The notes: generated from the sequence alone by a model not told the origin. Shown: positions 1 through 5,192, numbered from the stretch's first letter. The stretch: 5,192 nucleotides of DNA from Verrucomicrobia subdivision 3 bacterium UBA7542 (GCA_002479245.1 DLMG01000001.1:1-5192), one strand, 5' to 3'. Numbers and translations: made by a program.

Positions 1-399
1 ATGGCGCGCACCAGCGGCACACCCACCGCGAGTGCCGTCGTCGAGGCGAAACAAATTCTCAAGGCCCGCGAAGTCATCAACGACATTTACGTGGACGACA
101 AGGTGAAGGAATACATCGTGGACCTTGTCTGCGCCACGCGCGACCCGGACCACTACAAAATCGCGGTGAAGGAGTTCATCCAGCTTGGCGCGTCGCCGCG
201 CGCGACCATCAACCTGACGCTGGCGGCCAAGGCTTATGCGTTTCTGAAAGGCCGCGGCTACGTCACGCCGCAGGACGTGAAAAGCATCGGCATGGACGTG
301 CTGCGCCACCGCGTCGCCATCACCTACGAAGCCGAAGCCGAGGAAAAGACGAGCGAAATCGTCATACAGAAAATCTTTGATGAACTGCCTGTTCCATAA
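1..399 (+). CDS. moxR: MoxR-family AAA+ ATPase, C-terminal part (5' truncated by window edge)
   Basis: This is the C-terminal lid portion of a MoxR-type AAA+ ATPase, a cytoplasmic chaperone-like ATPase that typically partners VWA-domain proteins encoded next to it. The frame is open from base 1 to the TAA at 397-399. The 132 visible residues match the family's end as I know it: AREVINDIYVDDKVKEYIVD (residues 22-41), the sensor-2 region GASPRATI (63-70, with R67), GRGYVTPQDV (84-93), DVLRHR (99-104) and TYEAEAEE (108-115). The family is about 320-340 residues, so Walker A, Walker B and sensor 1 lie upstream of the window. The ATG at base 1 is almost certainly an internal Met, not the start. 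The stop abuts the ATG of the next gene with zero spacing, which indicates co-transcription. The family call is firm; which client it remodels is inference from the DUF58, BatA and BatB neighbours. Confidence 0.95.
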   Translation: MARTSGTPTASAVVEAKQILKAREVINDIYVDDKVKEYIVDLVCATRDPDHYKIAVKEFIQLGASPRATINLTLAAKAYAFLKGRGYVTPQDVKSIGMDVLRHRVAITYEAEAEEKTSEIVIQKIFDELPVP

Positions 400-903
400 A
401 TGACACCAAGTCATCCACTTTACAAAGAACCTGCGGAAGCTGAATTGGTTGTAGTGGGCAAATATCGGCAAACGGGCCGTGAAGTTAAGTTGCGTGCAGA
501 CGCCGCTGAGGCCTTGCTCAACTTAATGACTCAAGCTCGTGCCGTGGGCGTGGCGATTACTCCAATTTCCGGCCTTCGCACAATTGCGTATCAGGAAACG
601 CTTTTCCGGAAAGCTGTGGCGAAATACGGTTCGGAAGATGCCGCCGTTGGTTGGGTGGCGCGTCCCGGACATTCGGAACATCACACTGGTTTGGTTGTGG
701 ACTTGGGAGATGAAGACGACCCGGCTTGCGATGTTGAACCGCCTTTTGAGAAAACACAGGCATTCCTTTGGCTGCAAGGCAACGCGGCGCGTTTCGGCTT
801 TGAATTATCTTTTCCGCGCAACAATCCACGCGGAGTGAATTACGAACCGTGGCACTGGCGTTTTGTCGGCACGCCGGAGGCAAAACAAATCTTCCAGAAA
901 TGA
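400..903 (+). CDS. VanY-like D-alanyl-D-alanine carboxypeptidase (peptidase family M15)
   Basis: This 167-residue protein is a probable zinc peptidase that trims the terminal D-Ala of peptidoglycan stem peptides. Family hallmarks are visible in order: ISGLRT (56-61, R60), the zinc motif SEHHTGLVVD (92-101, H94 and D101 as likely ligands), and EPWHWRFVG (149-157, E149 as likely catalytic base and H152 as third ligand). It has no signal peptide or membrane segment, so as annotated it would be cytoplasmic, like VanX or VanXY, unless exported in some non-obvious way. The start is taken at 400 because it directly follows the moxR TAA; no clear Shine-Dalgarno is visible. Its TGA (901-903) overlaps an ATG at 900, the start of a duplicated DUF58 5' end, so it was probably coupled to DUF58. 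Its codon use looks more AT-rich at third positions than its neighbours', which hints at separate acquisition. Family call is strong; the exact substrate is not determinable. Confidence 0.9.
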   Translation: MTPSHPLYKEPAEAELVVVGKYRQTGREVKLRADAAEALLNLMTQARAVGVAITPISGLRTIAYQETLFRKAVAKYGSEDAAVGWVARPGHSEHHTGLVVDLGDEDDPACDVEPPFEKTQAFLWLQGNAARFGFELSFPRNNPRGVNYEPWHWRFVGTPEAKQIFQK

Positions 904-967
904 TTCCCCGCGAGATTCTCAAAAAAATCCGGCAGATCGAACTGCGCACGGACCGCGTCGTGACCGA
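900..967 (+). repeat. Direct repeat copy 1 (duplicated first 68 bp of the DUF58 gene)
   Basis: This 68-bp stretch pairs with 1337-1404 at an offset of 437 bp. By eye, 64 of 68 positions match, with differences at window positions 920, 942, 944 and 951. Identity ends abruptly after GTGACCGA. It is too long and too diverged to be a fresh transposon target-site duplication. A past tandem duplication followed by repeat insertion and decay fits better. Confidence 0.93.
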
Positions 968-977
968 GTTTGCGGTC

Positions 978-1084
978 GGTGCGCGGGCTTCAGCCCGCTT
1001 CATCGCGAGAGTTGTTGGGGCGATTGAAATGAATTGTTCGTTCAACCCAGTTCGTATGTTGAAGCGGCGTGAACGCCGCGCTCC
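978..1084. repeat. Two-hairpin palindromic repeat (R1)
   Basis: Two 25-bp arms (978-1002 and 1060-1084) are inverted relative to each other with about 20 of 25 matches. Each arm contains its own perfect hairpin: gcgggct-tc-agcccgc (983-998) and gcggcgt-ga-acgccgc (1064-1079). About 57 bp of unremarkable sequence lies between the arms. The layout resembles a REP/BIME-type or MITE-like dispersed element. It begins 10 bp after the DUF58 5' duplicate ends. Only one copy is in the window, so calling it a dispersed family is inference. Confidence 0.72.
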
Positions 1085-1110
1085 CGCCGCCTCGGAGCCC
1101 GGCTGTGTGC

Positions 1111-1282
1111 GAATCCCAACGGGATTCCGTCTCAAAGCCCAGGGTTGCGCCGCAGGCACTACCCTGGGTCATCTTCCCGCAAATATCATCAACCGCAACG
1201 CGGTTGCTGATTTGTTTTCGTTTTCCCAGGGTAGCTCGTTCCTCGCAACCCCGGGCTGGAGGACACAATCCCTTTGGGATTG
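1111..1282. repeat. Long imperfect palindrome, MITE/REP-like (R2)
   Basis: About 170 bp form one nested imperfect palindrome centred near 1198. The outer arms are 1111-1149 and 1244-1282, with about 30 of 39 matches; each carries a small hairpin, aatcccaacgggatt on the left and aatccctttgggatt on the right. The next layer is CCCAGGGT/ACCCTGGG (near 1138-1168, mirrored at 1225-1232). The core is atcatcaaccgc-aac-gcggttgctgat (1185-1211), 11 of 12 paired. No transposase is present. It could be a non-autonomous mobile element or a structured RNA-forming repeat. Confidence 0.78.
1185..1224 (+). terminator. Terminator-like hairpin with T-rich tail at the core of R2
   Basis: A 12-bp stem with one mismatch (1189/1207) and a 3-nt AAC loop is followed by the T-rich run ttgttttcgtttt (1212-1224). 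This is the shape of a Rho-independent terminator on the + strand, lying between the vanY-like gene and DUF58. The T tract is interrupted and the repeat is symmetrical, so it may only attenuate, or may not terminate at all. Confidence 0.4.
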
Positions 1283-1295
1283 CCCGAATCGCGCG

Positions 1296-1329
1296 AATTC
1301 ATCATTCAACCTTCATCCTTCATCCTTTT
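1296..1329. repeat. TTCATCC-type short tandem repeat
   Basis: A pyrimidine-rich tract on the + strand with imperfect units (ttcatcattcaac, then cttcatc twice, then cttttc) ends 8 bp before the DUF58 ATG. It occupies the place where a ribosome binding site would be expected, and no purine-rich Shine-Dalgarno is present there. It looks like a degenerate 7-bp simple repeat. Confidence 0.6.
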
Positions 1330-1336
1330 CCCCCGC

Positions 1337-1404
1337 ATGATTCCCCGCGAGATTCTAAAAAAAATCCGGCAGATCGAAATTCGCACGAACCGCGTCGTGA
1401 CCGA
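1337..1404 (+). repeat. Direct repeat copy 2 (5' end of intact DUF58 gene)
   Basis: This is the functional counterpart of the fragment at 900-967. Here the sequence continues into a full DUF58 domain (TLAGQYHSVFKG and onward), while the upstream copy turns into repeat DNA after the shared 68 bp. Residues I15 and N18 here correspond to L and D in the upstream copy. Confidence 0.93.
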
Positions 1405-2278
1405 AACGCTCGCGGGCCAGTACCACTCCGTCTTCAAGGGGCAGGGCATGAACTTCGACGAGGTGCGCGAATACCAGCCCGGCGACGACGTGCGCGCGAT
1501 TGACTGGAACGTCACTGCGCGGATGAACCATCCATTCATCAAAAAATTCGTCGAGGAACGCGAGTTGACGCTCATGCTGGTCGTGGACGTGAGCGGCTCC
1601 GGGCTGTTCGGCTCGCGTGCGCAATCCAAACGCGAACTCGCCGCCGAGATCGCTTCGGTGCTGGCTTTCTCTGCCATTCGCAACAACGACAAGGTCGGTC
1701 TGCTGCTGTTCACCGATGAAGTTGAGAAATTCATCCCGCCGCGCAAAGGCCGCAGCCACGTCCTGCGCGTCATCCGCGAAGTTTTGTTTTTTGAGCCGAA
1801 ACGGCGCGGAACGGATTTGGTCCAGGCACTGGAATTCATGGGTCGCGTTTTGCCGCATCGTGCCATCGCCGTCGTCATTTCGGATTTTATCACGCCGCCG
1901 CAACGTACCGCCAACGTCTCATCGGCAGCGCGTTCACAAAACCCCTTGCCGCCCGAACTCCAAACCGCGCTGCGGATTGCGAATCGCAAGCACGACGTCG
2001 TTGCCGTGCAAATCACGGACCGCTACGAACTCGAACTGCCCGCGCTCGGCCGTCTGACTTTGGAAGACGCCGAGACGGGCGAAATTGTGGAACTCAACAC
2101 GGGTCACGCCAGCAGCCGCGATGCCTTTGCTTTGCGGCAGGAAAAACAGCGCAACGACCTCGCGCGGCAGTTTCGCTCGTCGGGCGTGGACACGATTCAA
2201 CTCCGCACGGACGAACCTTACTCGGCGGCCTTGGGCAAATTTTTTGAAAACCGGGAAAAACGGAGGTTGCGCGGATGA
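1337..2278 (+). CDS. DUF58 family VWA-like protein
   Basis: This 313-residue soluble protein is the usual partner of MoxR in MoxR/DUF58/Bat operons and probably acts in the cytoplasm. The DUF58 signature is clear: GQYHSVFKGQGMNF (27-40), then REYQPGDDVRAIDWNVTAR (44-62). A VWA fold follows with MIDAS-type residues: DVSGS (84-88), T159 in RRGTDL, and D183 in ISDF. Length is normal for the family. I start it at 1337, not at the in-frame upstream ATG 1274, because the upstream 21 codons derive from repeat DNA and because the duplicate at 900 starts with the same Met. No Shine-Dalgarno is visible; the start sits in an ATGA overlap with the bridging frame 900-1340, so translational coupling is possible. 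Its own TGA overlaps another ATG at 2275. The gene appears intact despite the duplication of its 5' end upstream. Confidence 0.95.
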   Translation: MIPREILKKIRQIEIRTNRVVTETLAGQYHSVFKGQGMNFDEVREYQPGDDVRAIDWNVTARMNHPFIKKFVEERELTLMLVVDVSGSGLFGSRAQSKRELAAEIASVLAFSAIRNNDKVGLLLFTDEVEKFIPPRKGRSHVLRVIREVLFFEPKRRGTDLVQALEFMGRVLPHRAIAVVISDFITPPQRTANVSSAARSQNPLPPELQTALRIANRKHDVVAVQITDRYELELPALGRLTLEDAETGEIVELNTGHASSRDAFALRQEKQRNDLARQFRSSGVDTIQLRTDEPYSAALGKFFENREKRRLRG

Positions 2279-2409
2279 AATTTGAACTTTCTTATCCTAA
2301 AATTATCGCACGAACTTCCGCAAGGTTTTGGAGTGCGCCAGTCCTCTGGCGCTTTTCAAAGGATGAAAGCGGCAGAGGGCTGCCGCAGTCCAAGACGCTA
2401 CCGCGATGA
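2275..2409 (+). other. 44-codon bridging frame across repeat R3-A
   Basis: ATG 2275 overlaps the DUF58 stop as ATGA. The frame begins MKFELSYPKIIA, runs through the palindromic repeat and stops at 2407-2409, 20 bp before the next gene. The first 16 codons precede the repeat. They look slightly like the batB start (MRFEHP; 13 of the first 17 bases match), so they might be a relic of a lost or interrupted membrane gene. No domain is recognisable and no homology is claimed. It may be translated only incidentally by ribosomes finishing DUF58. Confidence 0.3.
2323..2405. repeat. Two-hairpin palindromic repeat R3, copy A
   Basis: Two perfect 7-bp stems with 4-nt loops are present: gcgccag-tcct-ctggcgc (2335-2352) and gcggcag-aggg-ctgccgc (2369-2386). 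The outer flanks ttttggagtgcg and its rough inverse cgcagtccaaga make the whole element an imperfect palindrome. It is nearly identical to 4017-4109 apart from a shorter middle. The first hairpin is followed by TTTT and could weakly terminate or pause transcription. With the mini-frame around it, it fills the 2279-2429 gap; I see no promoter there. Confidence 0.9.
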
Positions 2410-2429
2410 AGTGAGTTGAATTACTGACC

Positions 2430-2996
2430 ATGCTGACAAACCAAACATCGTCACTGCACGTTGCCAACGACATCCGCGACATCAAACCACCGGTGGAAAT
2501 TCCGAGCGGCTGGGAGTGGCTGTGGTGGACACTTGGCGGGCTGGCGGTTGCGGCAATTGTGTTCGCGCTCTGGAAATGGTGGCGGAAACGGCGGTCGCAA
2601 ATCCCATTGGAACCGCCGGTTCCAGCGCACGCCCGCGCAAAGCAGATGTTGGAAAAGGCGCTCGAACTCATCGCTCAGCCGAAGCCATTTTGCATCCTGG
2701 TTTCGGACACAATCCGCGTTTACCTCGAAGAACGATTTGATTTCCACGCGCCGGAACGCACGACCGAGGAATTTCTGCACGAACTGCAGGGCACGGATTT
2801 GTTGTCGGCGGAACAAAAGGAAAAGTTGGGCGAATTCCTGGAGCGCTGCGACCTGGTGAAATTTGCCAAATACGAGCCGGGTGAACCGGAACTACGAGAT
2901 CTGCATGGCTCGGCCCTGCGGTTGGTCGAGGAAACAGAGCCGGTGGAAGTCCAAAGTCCAGAGTCCAAAGTCCAAAGTCAAATGGTGTCAGCATGA
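2430..2996 (+). CDS. DUF4381-like single-pass membrane protein
   Basis: This 188-residue protein sits where DUF4381-type proteins occur in Bat operons. It starts with a short segment containing DIRDIKPPVEIP (14-25), followed by a Trp-rich transmembrane helix (about 30-51) and a basic stop-transfer stretch, RKRR (52-55). The remainder is a helical cytoplasmic domain. It contains FCILVSDTIRVYLEERFDF (87-105) and HAPERTTEEFLHEL (106-119), motifs I associate with DUF4381 and with the C-terminal region of BatD-like proteins. It probably anchors or assembles the VWA proteins at the membrane; this role is inferred from context. The last 15 or so residues are encoded by a 7-bp tandem repeat and look like a non-conserved extension. 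No strong Shine-Dalgarno precedes ATG 2430. The stop overlaps the batA start as ATGA. Confidence 0.82.
   Translation: MLTNQTSSLHVANDIRDIKPPVEIPSGWEWLWWTLGGLAVAAIVFALWKWWRKRRSQIPLEPPVPAHARAKQMLEKALELIAQPKPFCILVSDTIRVYLEERFDFHAPERTTEEFLHELQGTDLLSAEQKEKLGEFLERCDLVKFAKYEPGEPELRDLHGSALRLVEETEPVEVQSPESKVQSQMVSA
2948..2982. repeat. Five 7-bp tandem units (AGTCCAA type) inside the DUF4381-like 3' end
   Basis: The units are agtccaa, agtccag, agtccaa, agtccaa and agtcaaa. They are translated as part of the protein's C-terminus (VQSPESKVQS), 11 bp before the stop codon begins. Heptamer repeats of this kind are typically intergenic. Here the array has either invaded the end of the gene or moved the stop codon downstream. 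Confidence 0.9.
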
Positions 2997-3991
2997 CCTT
3001 CGCCCATCCATATTTTTTAATGCTGCTGCTGCTGCTGCCGCTGCTGGCATGGCTGAAGGGCCGGCGCGGCCAGCCGCCCGCGTTTCTTTATTCGGCGGTG
3101 CGATTGGTGGAAGGATTGACGCGGGCGCGGCGTTCGCGCGCCGGCGCATTTTTGGCGGCGCTGCGCTGGCTGGTGCTGGCGCTGTTCATTGTGGCGCTGG
3201 CACAACCGCGTTTGATGAAAAGCCGGACGGAGGTCAAGGCCAGCGGCATTGACATCGTCTGCGCGCTCGATTTGTCGGGCAGCATGATTTCGGAGGACTT
3301 CGTCGTGCGCGGCGGGCGCGTGAACCGCGTCAACATGGCCCGTTCGGTCTTGAAAAGCTTCATTGACCAGCGGCCGAACGACCGCATCGGACTGGTGGTG
3401 TTCGCGGCACGGGCGTTCATCGCCGCGCCGTTGACGCTTGACCACGATTATTTGCAGGAAAATCTGGACCGGCTTGAAATTGGCACGATCAATTCCGACG
3501 CGACAGCCATCGGCGACGCGCTGACCACGGCCATCAACCGGCTGCGCGACCTGAAATCGAAAAGCAAAATTATCATCCTTGCGACCGACGGACAAAATAA
3601 CTCCGGCAAAATCCAACCACTCATGGCGGCGGACGCGGCGGCGGCGCTGGGCGTGAAAATTTACACGGTCGGCATCGGCGAACAAGGCACGGCGCCGATG
3701 CCGGTGTTCATGGGCGGTCGGAAAGTCGGCTATCGAAACGTGCCGGTGGACGTGGACGAGGAGACGCTCCAAAAAATCGCCGATAAAACCGGCGGAAAAT
3801 ATTATCGTGCCGACAATGCGGAACGGTTCCAGCAAATTTACGCGGAAATTGACAAACTGGAAAAAACTGAGGCGGTCATCAATAAATTCGCCCAATTCGA
3901 TGAGCTGTTTCCGTGGTTTGTGTCGTTCGGATTGGTGCTGCTGCTGGTCGAAGTGGCGCTGGGACAAACCGTGTTTCGGAGGCTGCCGTGA
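2993..3991 (+). CDS. batA: BatA-like VWA membrane protein
   Basis: This 332-residue membrane protein carries a von Willebrand factor A domain. Two N-terminal transmembrane helices are visible (about 7-21, Leu-rich, and 55-72), then the VWA domain (about 86-290), then a C-terminal helix (about 305-323). The MIDAS motif is complete: DLSGS (93-97), T171 in [10 protein letters not shown], and D199 in ATDG. Length and topology fit the BatA/BatB family. The start at 2993 overlaps the previous stop as ATGA and gives MTFAHPYFL, closely paralleling the batB start MRFEHPQIL. The adjacent DUF58 and MoxR genes suggest a MoxR-remodelled VWA complex at the envelope; the original 'aerotolerance' phenotype is from Bacteroides and cannot be assumed here. 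Its TGA overlaps a further ATG (TGATG, 3989-3993). BatA versus BatB is assigned by order and by overall resemblance. Confidence 0.93.
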   Translation: MTFAHPYFLMLLLLLPLLAWLKGRRGQPPAFLYSAVRLVEGLTRARRSRAGAFLAALRWLVLALFIVALAQPRLMKSRTEVKASGIDIVCALDLSGSMISEDFVVRGGRVNRVNMARSVLKSFIDQRPNDRIGLVVFAARAFIAAPLTLDHDYLQENLDRLEIGTINSDATAIGDALTTAINRLRDLKSKSKIIILATDGQNNSGKIQPLMAADAAAALGVKIYTVGIGEQGTAPMPVFMGGRKVGYRNVPVDVDEETLQKIADKTGGKYYRADNAERFQQIYAEIDKLEKTEAVINKFAQFDELFPWFVSFGLVLLLVEVALGQTVFRRLP

Positions 3992-4146
3992 TGACATTGC
4001 CGATTGAAACACCGCCAGGTTTTGGCGTGCGCCAGTCCTCTGGCGCTTTTCCAAAGACTGGTTGCACCCAGAGCGGCAGGGGGCTGCCGCAGTCCAAGAC
4101 GCTGTCGCGCCGAACGGACGGCCAAGAATTTTCACATGAGATTTGA
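3991..4146 (+). other. 51-codon bridging frame across repeat R3-B
   Basis: ATG 3991 shares its A with the batA TGA (TGATG). The frame begins [12 protein letters not shown], runs through the palindromic repeat, and ends at TGA 4144-4146, overlapping the batB start (4136) by 11 bp. Its middle ([11 protein letters not shown]) matches the same stretch in the frame at 2275, because the right half of the repeat is read in the same frame. The left halves are read in different frames, which argues against a conserved peptide. It may work only as a ribosome bridge, or be incidental. Confidence 0.3.
4017..4109. repeat. Two-hairpin palindromic repeat R3, copy B
   Basis: Same element as 2323-2405. Perfect stems are gcgccag-tcct-ctggcgc (4029-4046) and gcggcag-gggg-ctgccgc (4073-4090), in the same orientation. 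It is about 10 bp longer because the middle segment between hairpins differs (gactggttgcacccag). The terminal flanks and hairpin sequences are almost unchanged. It accounts for most of the batA-batB gap. Confidence 0.9.
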
Positions 4147-5192
4147 GCATCCACAAATTTTATGGTTGCTGCTGGTGGTTCCGCCGGCGCTGGTACTGTT
4201 CTTCTGGTGGGCATCACGCCAGCGACAAAAACTGCTGGAGCAATTCATTCAAGCGCGATTGCTTTCGACACTGACCGTCGGCATTTCTCCGGCGCGGAAA
4301 AAAATCCGGTTCGGTTGTCTGGTGTTCGCGGTTGCCTTGTTGGTTATCACGCTGGCCCGGCCGCAACGCGGATTTGATTTGCAGGAGGTCGAGCAACACG
4401 GATTGGACATCGTTGTGGCGGTGGACACTTCCAAGAGCATGCTGGCGACCGACATCGCGCCGAACCGCCTCACGCGTGCCAGACTCGCCGCTTTGGAATT
4501 GATGCAAAAGGCCGGGACGGACCGAATGGGGCTGGTCGCGTTCGCCGGGGACGCATTTTTGGAATGTCCGCTGACGATTGACAACACGGCGTTTCAACAG
4601 TGCGTGCAAGCATTGGACGTGAACGCGATTCCGCAGGGCGGCACGGCCATCGCCGCCGCCATCAACACCGCATTGACCGCCTTCAAGGAAGGCAATCATC
4701 ACAAGGTGCTCGTGCTGTTCACCGACGGCGAGGACAACGACACCGGCGCACTCGAAGCGGCGCAGAACGCGGCGAAAGCCGGGTTGAAAATTTTCACCAT
4801 CGGCATCGGCACGGCCGGGGGCGATTTGCTGCGGGTGACGGACGCGAACGGCAATTCGGATTATGTCCGCGACGAGCAGGGCAATGTTGTGAAGTCGCAT
4901 CTCAACGAGGCGTTGCTCCAGCAAATTGCCGGCGCGACGGACGGTTTTTATCTGCCATTGCGCGGGGCAAACACGATTGACACGCTTTATGAGCGTGGTC
5001 TCGCGCCGTTGCCGAAATCGGAGGGCAGAGAACGGCTGGTGCGGCGCTATCATGAGCAATTTCACTGGCCGCTGGCGTTGGCGATGCTGTTGCTGCTGGC
5101 GGAAATGTTTCTGCCGGAGCGCCGGTCCCTGCCGCGCCGACTCGTCTCGACGAAGCAAAGCGAAGGTGGAAGCTTCCGAGCGAAGGCTGGTC
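4136..5192 (+). CDS. batB: BatB-like VWA membrane protein (3' end beyond window)
   Basis: The frame is open for 352 codons to the window edge, so the gene is 3' partial. Topology mirrors BatA: transmembrane helices at about 9-25 and 58-75, a VWA domain (about 89-285), and a C-terminal helix (about 310-326). MIDAS residues are DTSKS (97-101), T170 in QGGTAI, and D197 in [17 protein letters not shown] (101-112) resembles BatB proteins in particular. The start ATG 4136 is chosen because [12 protein letters not shown] aligns with the batA start; it lies 144 bp after the batA stop, inside the end of a repeat-bridging frame, with no clear Shine-Dalgarno. After the last helix, residues from about 330 on ([12 protein letters not shown]) look like low-complexity or repeat-derived tail, so the stop is probably just outside the window. 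A batD-like gene would be the expected next neighbour. Confidence 0.93.
   Translation, partial: MRFEHPQILWLLLVVPPALVLFFWWASRQRQKLLEQFIQARLLSTLTVGISPARKKIRFGCLVFAVALLVITLARPQRGFDLQEVEQHGLDIVVAVDTSKSMLATDIAPNRLTRARLAALELMQKAGTDRMGLVAFAGDAFLECPLTIDNTAFQQCVQALDVNAIPQGGTAIAAAINTALTAFKEGNHHKVLVLFTDGEDNDTGALEAAQNAAKAGLKIFTIGIGTAGGDLLRVTDANGNSDYVRDEQGNVVKSHLNEALLQQIAGATDGFYLPLRGANTIDTLYERGLAPLPKSEGRERLVRRYHEQFHWPLALAMLLLLAEMFLPERRSLPRRLVSTKQSEGGSFRAKAG

Larger units (their letters stand above)
900..1340 (+). pseudogene. Duplicated DUF58 5' fragment fused to repeats; 146-codon bridging frame
   Basis: The frame opens at ATG 900 in an ATGA overlap with the vanY-like stop. Its first 23 codons (MIPREILKKIRQIELRTDRV, then VTE) match the first 23 residues of the intact DUF58 gene at 1337 with only two conservative changes (L/I and D/N). 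After position 967 the homology stops. The frame then runs through two palindromic repeats and a TTCATCC-rich tract, with no recognisable domain. It ends at TGA 1338-1340, which overlaps the true DUF58 ATG in a second ATGA. I read it as a truncated duplicate gene start whose tail is repeat DNA. If it is translated at all, the role may be to carry ribosomes from the vanY-like gene to DUF58. The open frame may also be chance, because the repeats are GC-rich and stop-poor. Confidence 0.7.

Noticed and set aside
849..899. Upstream start for the 146-codon bridging frame
   Set aside because: It lies inside the vanY-like gene in another frame; the duplicated DUF58 start at 900 is the meaningful one.
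1274..1336. In-frame upstream ATG that would lengthen DUF58 by 21 residues
   Set aside because: The extra residues come from the R2 end and the TTCATCC tract; the duplicate at 900 begins at the Met corresponding to 1337, and DUF58 proteins normally begin close to that point.
900..1404. 68-bp direct repeats as a transposon target-site duplication
   Set aside because: Too long and already 4 mismatches apart, and no transposase lies between them; gene-fragment duplication is simpler.
2323..4109. CRISPR array or integron attC interpretation of the R3 copies
   Set aside because: There are only two copies 1.7 kb apart, with whole genes between them instead of spacers, and no cas gene or integrase. 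The hairpin layout fits REP/BIME-type repeats better.
3017..4156. Long minus-strand open frame (379 codons) opposite batA
   Set aside because: Its composition (Arg/His/Gln-rich) and exact opposition to a clear BatA with intact MIDAS and membrane helices mark it as an antisense shadow of GC-rich codons.
4600..4980. Plus-strand 126-codon frame inside batB
   Set aside because: Out-of-frame shadow; Arg-rich sequence without domains, over the BatB VWA core.
4214..5158. Long minus-strand open frame (314 codons) opposite batB
   Set aside because: Antisense shadow of batB; Arg/Gln/His-rich with no recognisable domain.

Overview
The window is one strand-uniform gene cluster (all genes on +). It carries most of a Bat ('Bacteroides aerotolerance')-type operon: the 3' end of a MoxR-family AAA+ ATPase, a small M15/VanY-like D-Ala-D-Ala carboxypeptidase, a DUF58 protein, a DUF4381-like single-pass membrane protein, BatA, and BatB, which runs off the right edge. 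GC-rich coding sequence, weak or absent Shine-Dalgarno sequences, this gene order, and an abundance of short palindromic and heptamer repeats suggest a verrucomicrobial genome (perhaps the Pedosphaera/Limisphaerales side). That assignment is inference from general familiarity, not a database result.

Layout: moxR 3' end (1-399); VanY-like peptidase (400-903), directly abutting it; a 437-bp interval made of a duplicated first 68 bp of the DUF58 gene plus two palindromic repeats and a TTCATCC-rich tract (900-1336); intact DUF58 gene (1337-2278); a palindromic repeat in a 151-bp gap (2279-2429); DUF4381-like gene (2430-2996), ending in a 7-bp tandem repeat; batA (2993-3991); a second copy of the same palindromic repeat in a 144-bp gap (3992-4135); batB (4136 to the edge, partial).

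How the genes work together: MoxR ATPases are thought to act as chaperone-like partners of von Willebrand factor A (VWA) proteins. Here the VWA proteins are the soluble DUF58 protein and the two membrane-anchored proteins BatA and BatB, all three with recognisable metal-ion-dependent adhesion site (MIDAS) residues. The DUF4381-like protein is a probable membrane scaffold. The VanY-like enzyme is a less expected member and hints at a link to peptidoglycan or envelope.

The most unusual aspect is not a new enzyme. Three of the operon's gene junctions have been colonised by palindromic repeats. At each one, a start codon overlapping the upstream stop (ATGA or TGATG) opens a short frame that reads through the repeat. 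Two of these frames end overlapping the next gene's start, and the third stops 20 bp before it. The vanY/DUF58 junction also keeps a decayed duplicate of the DUF58 5' end.
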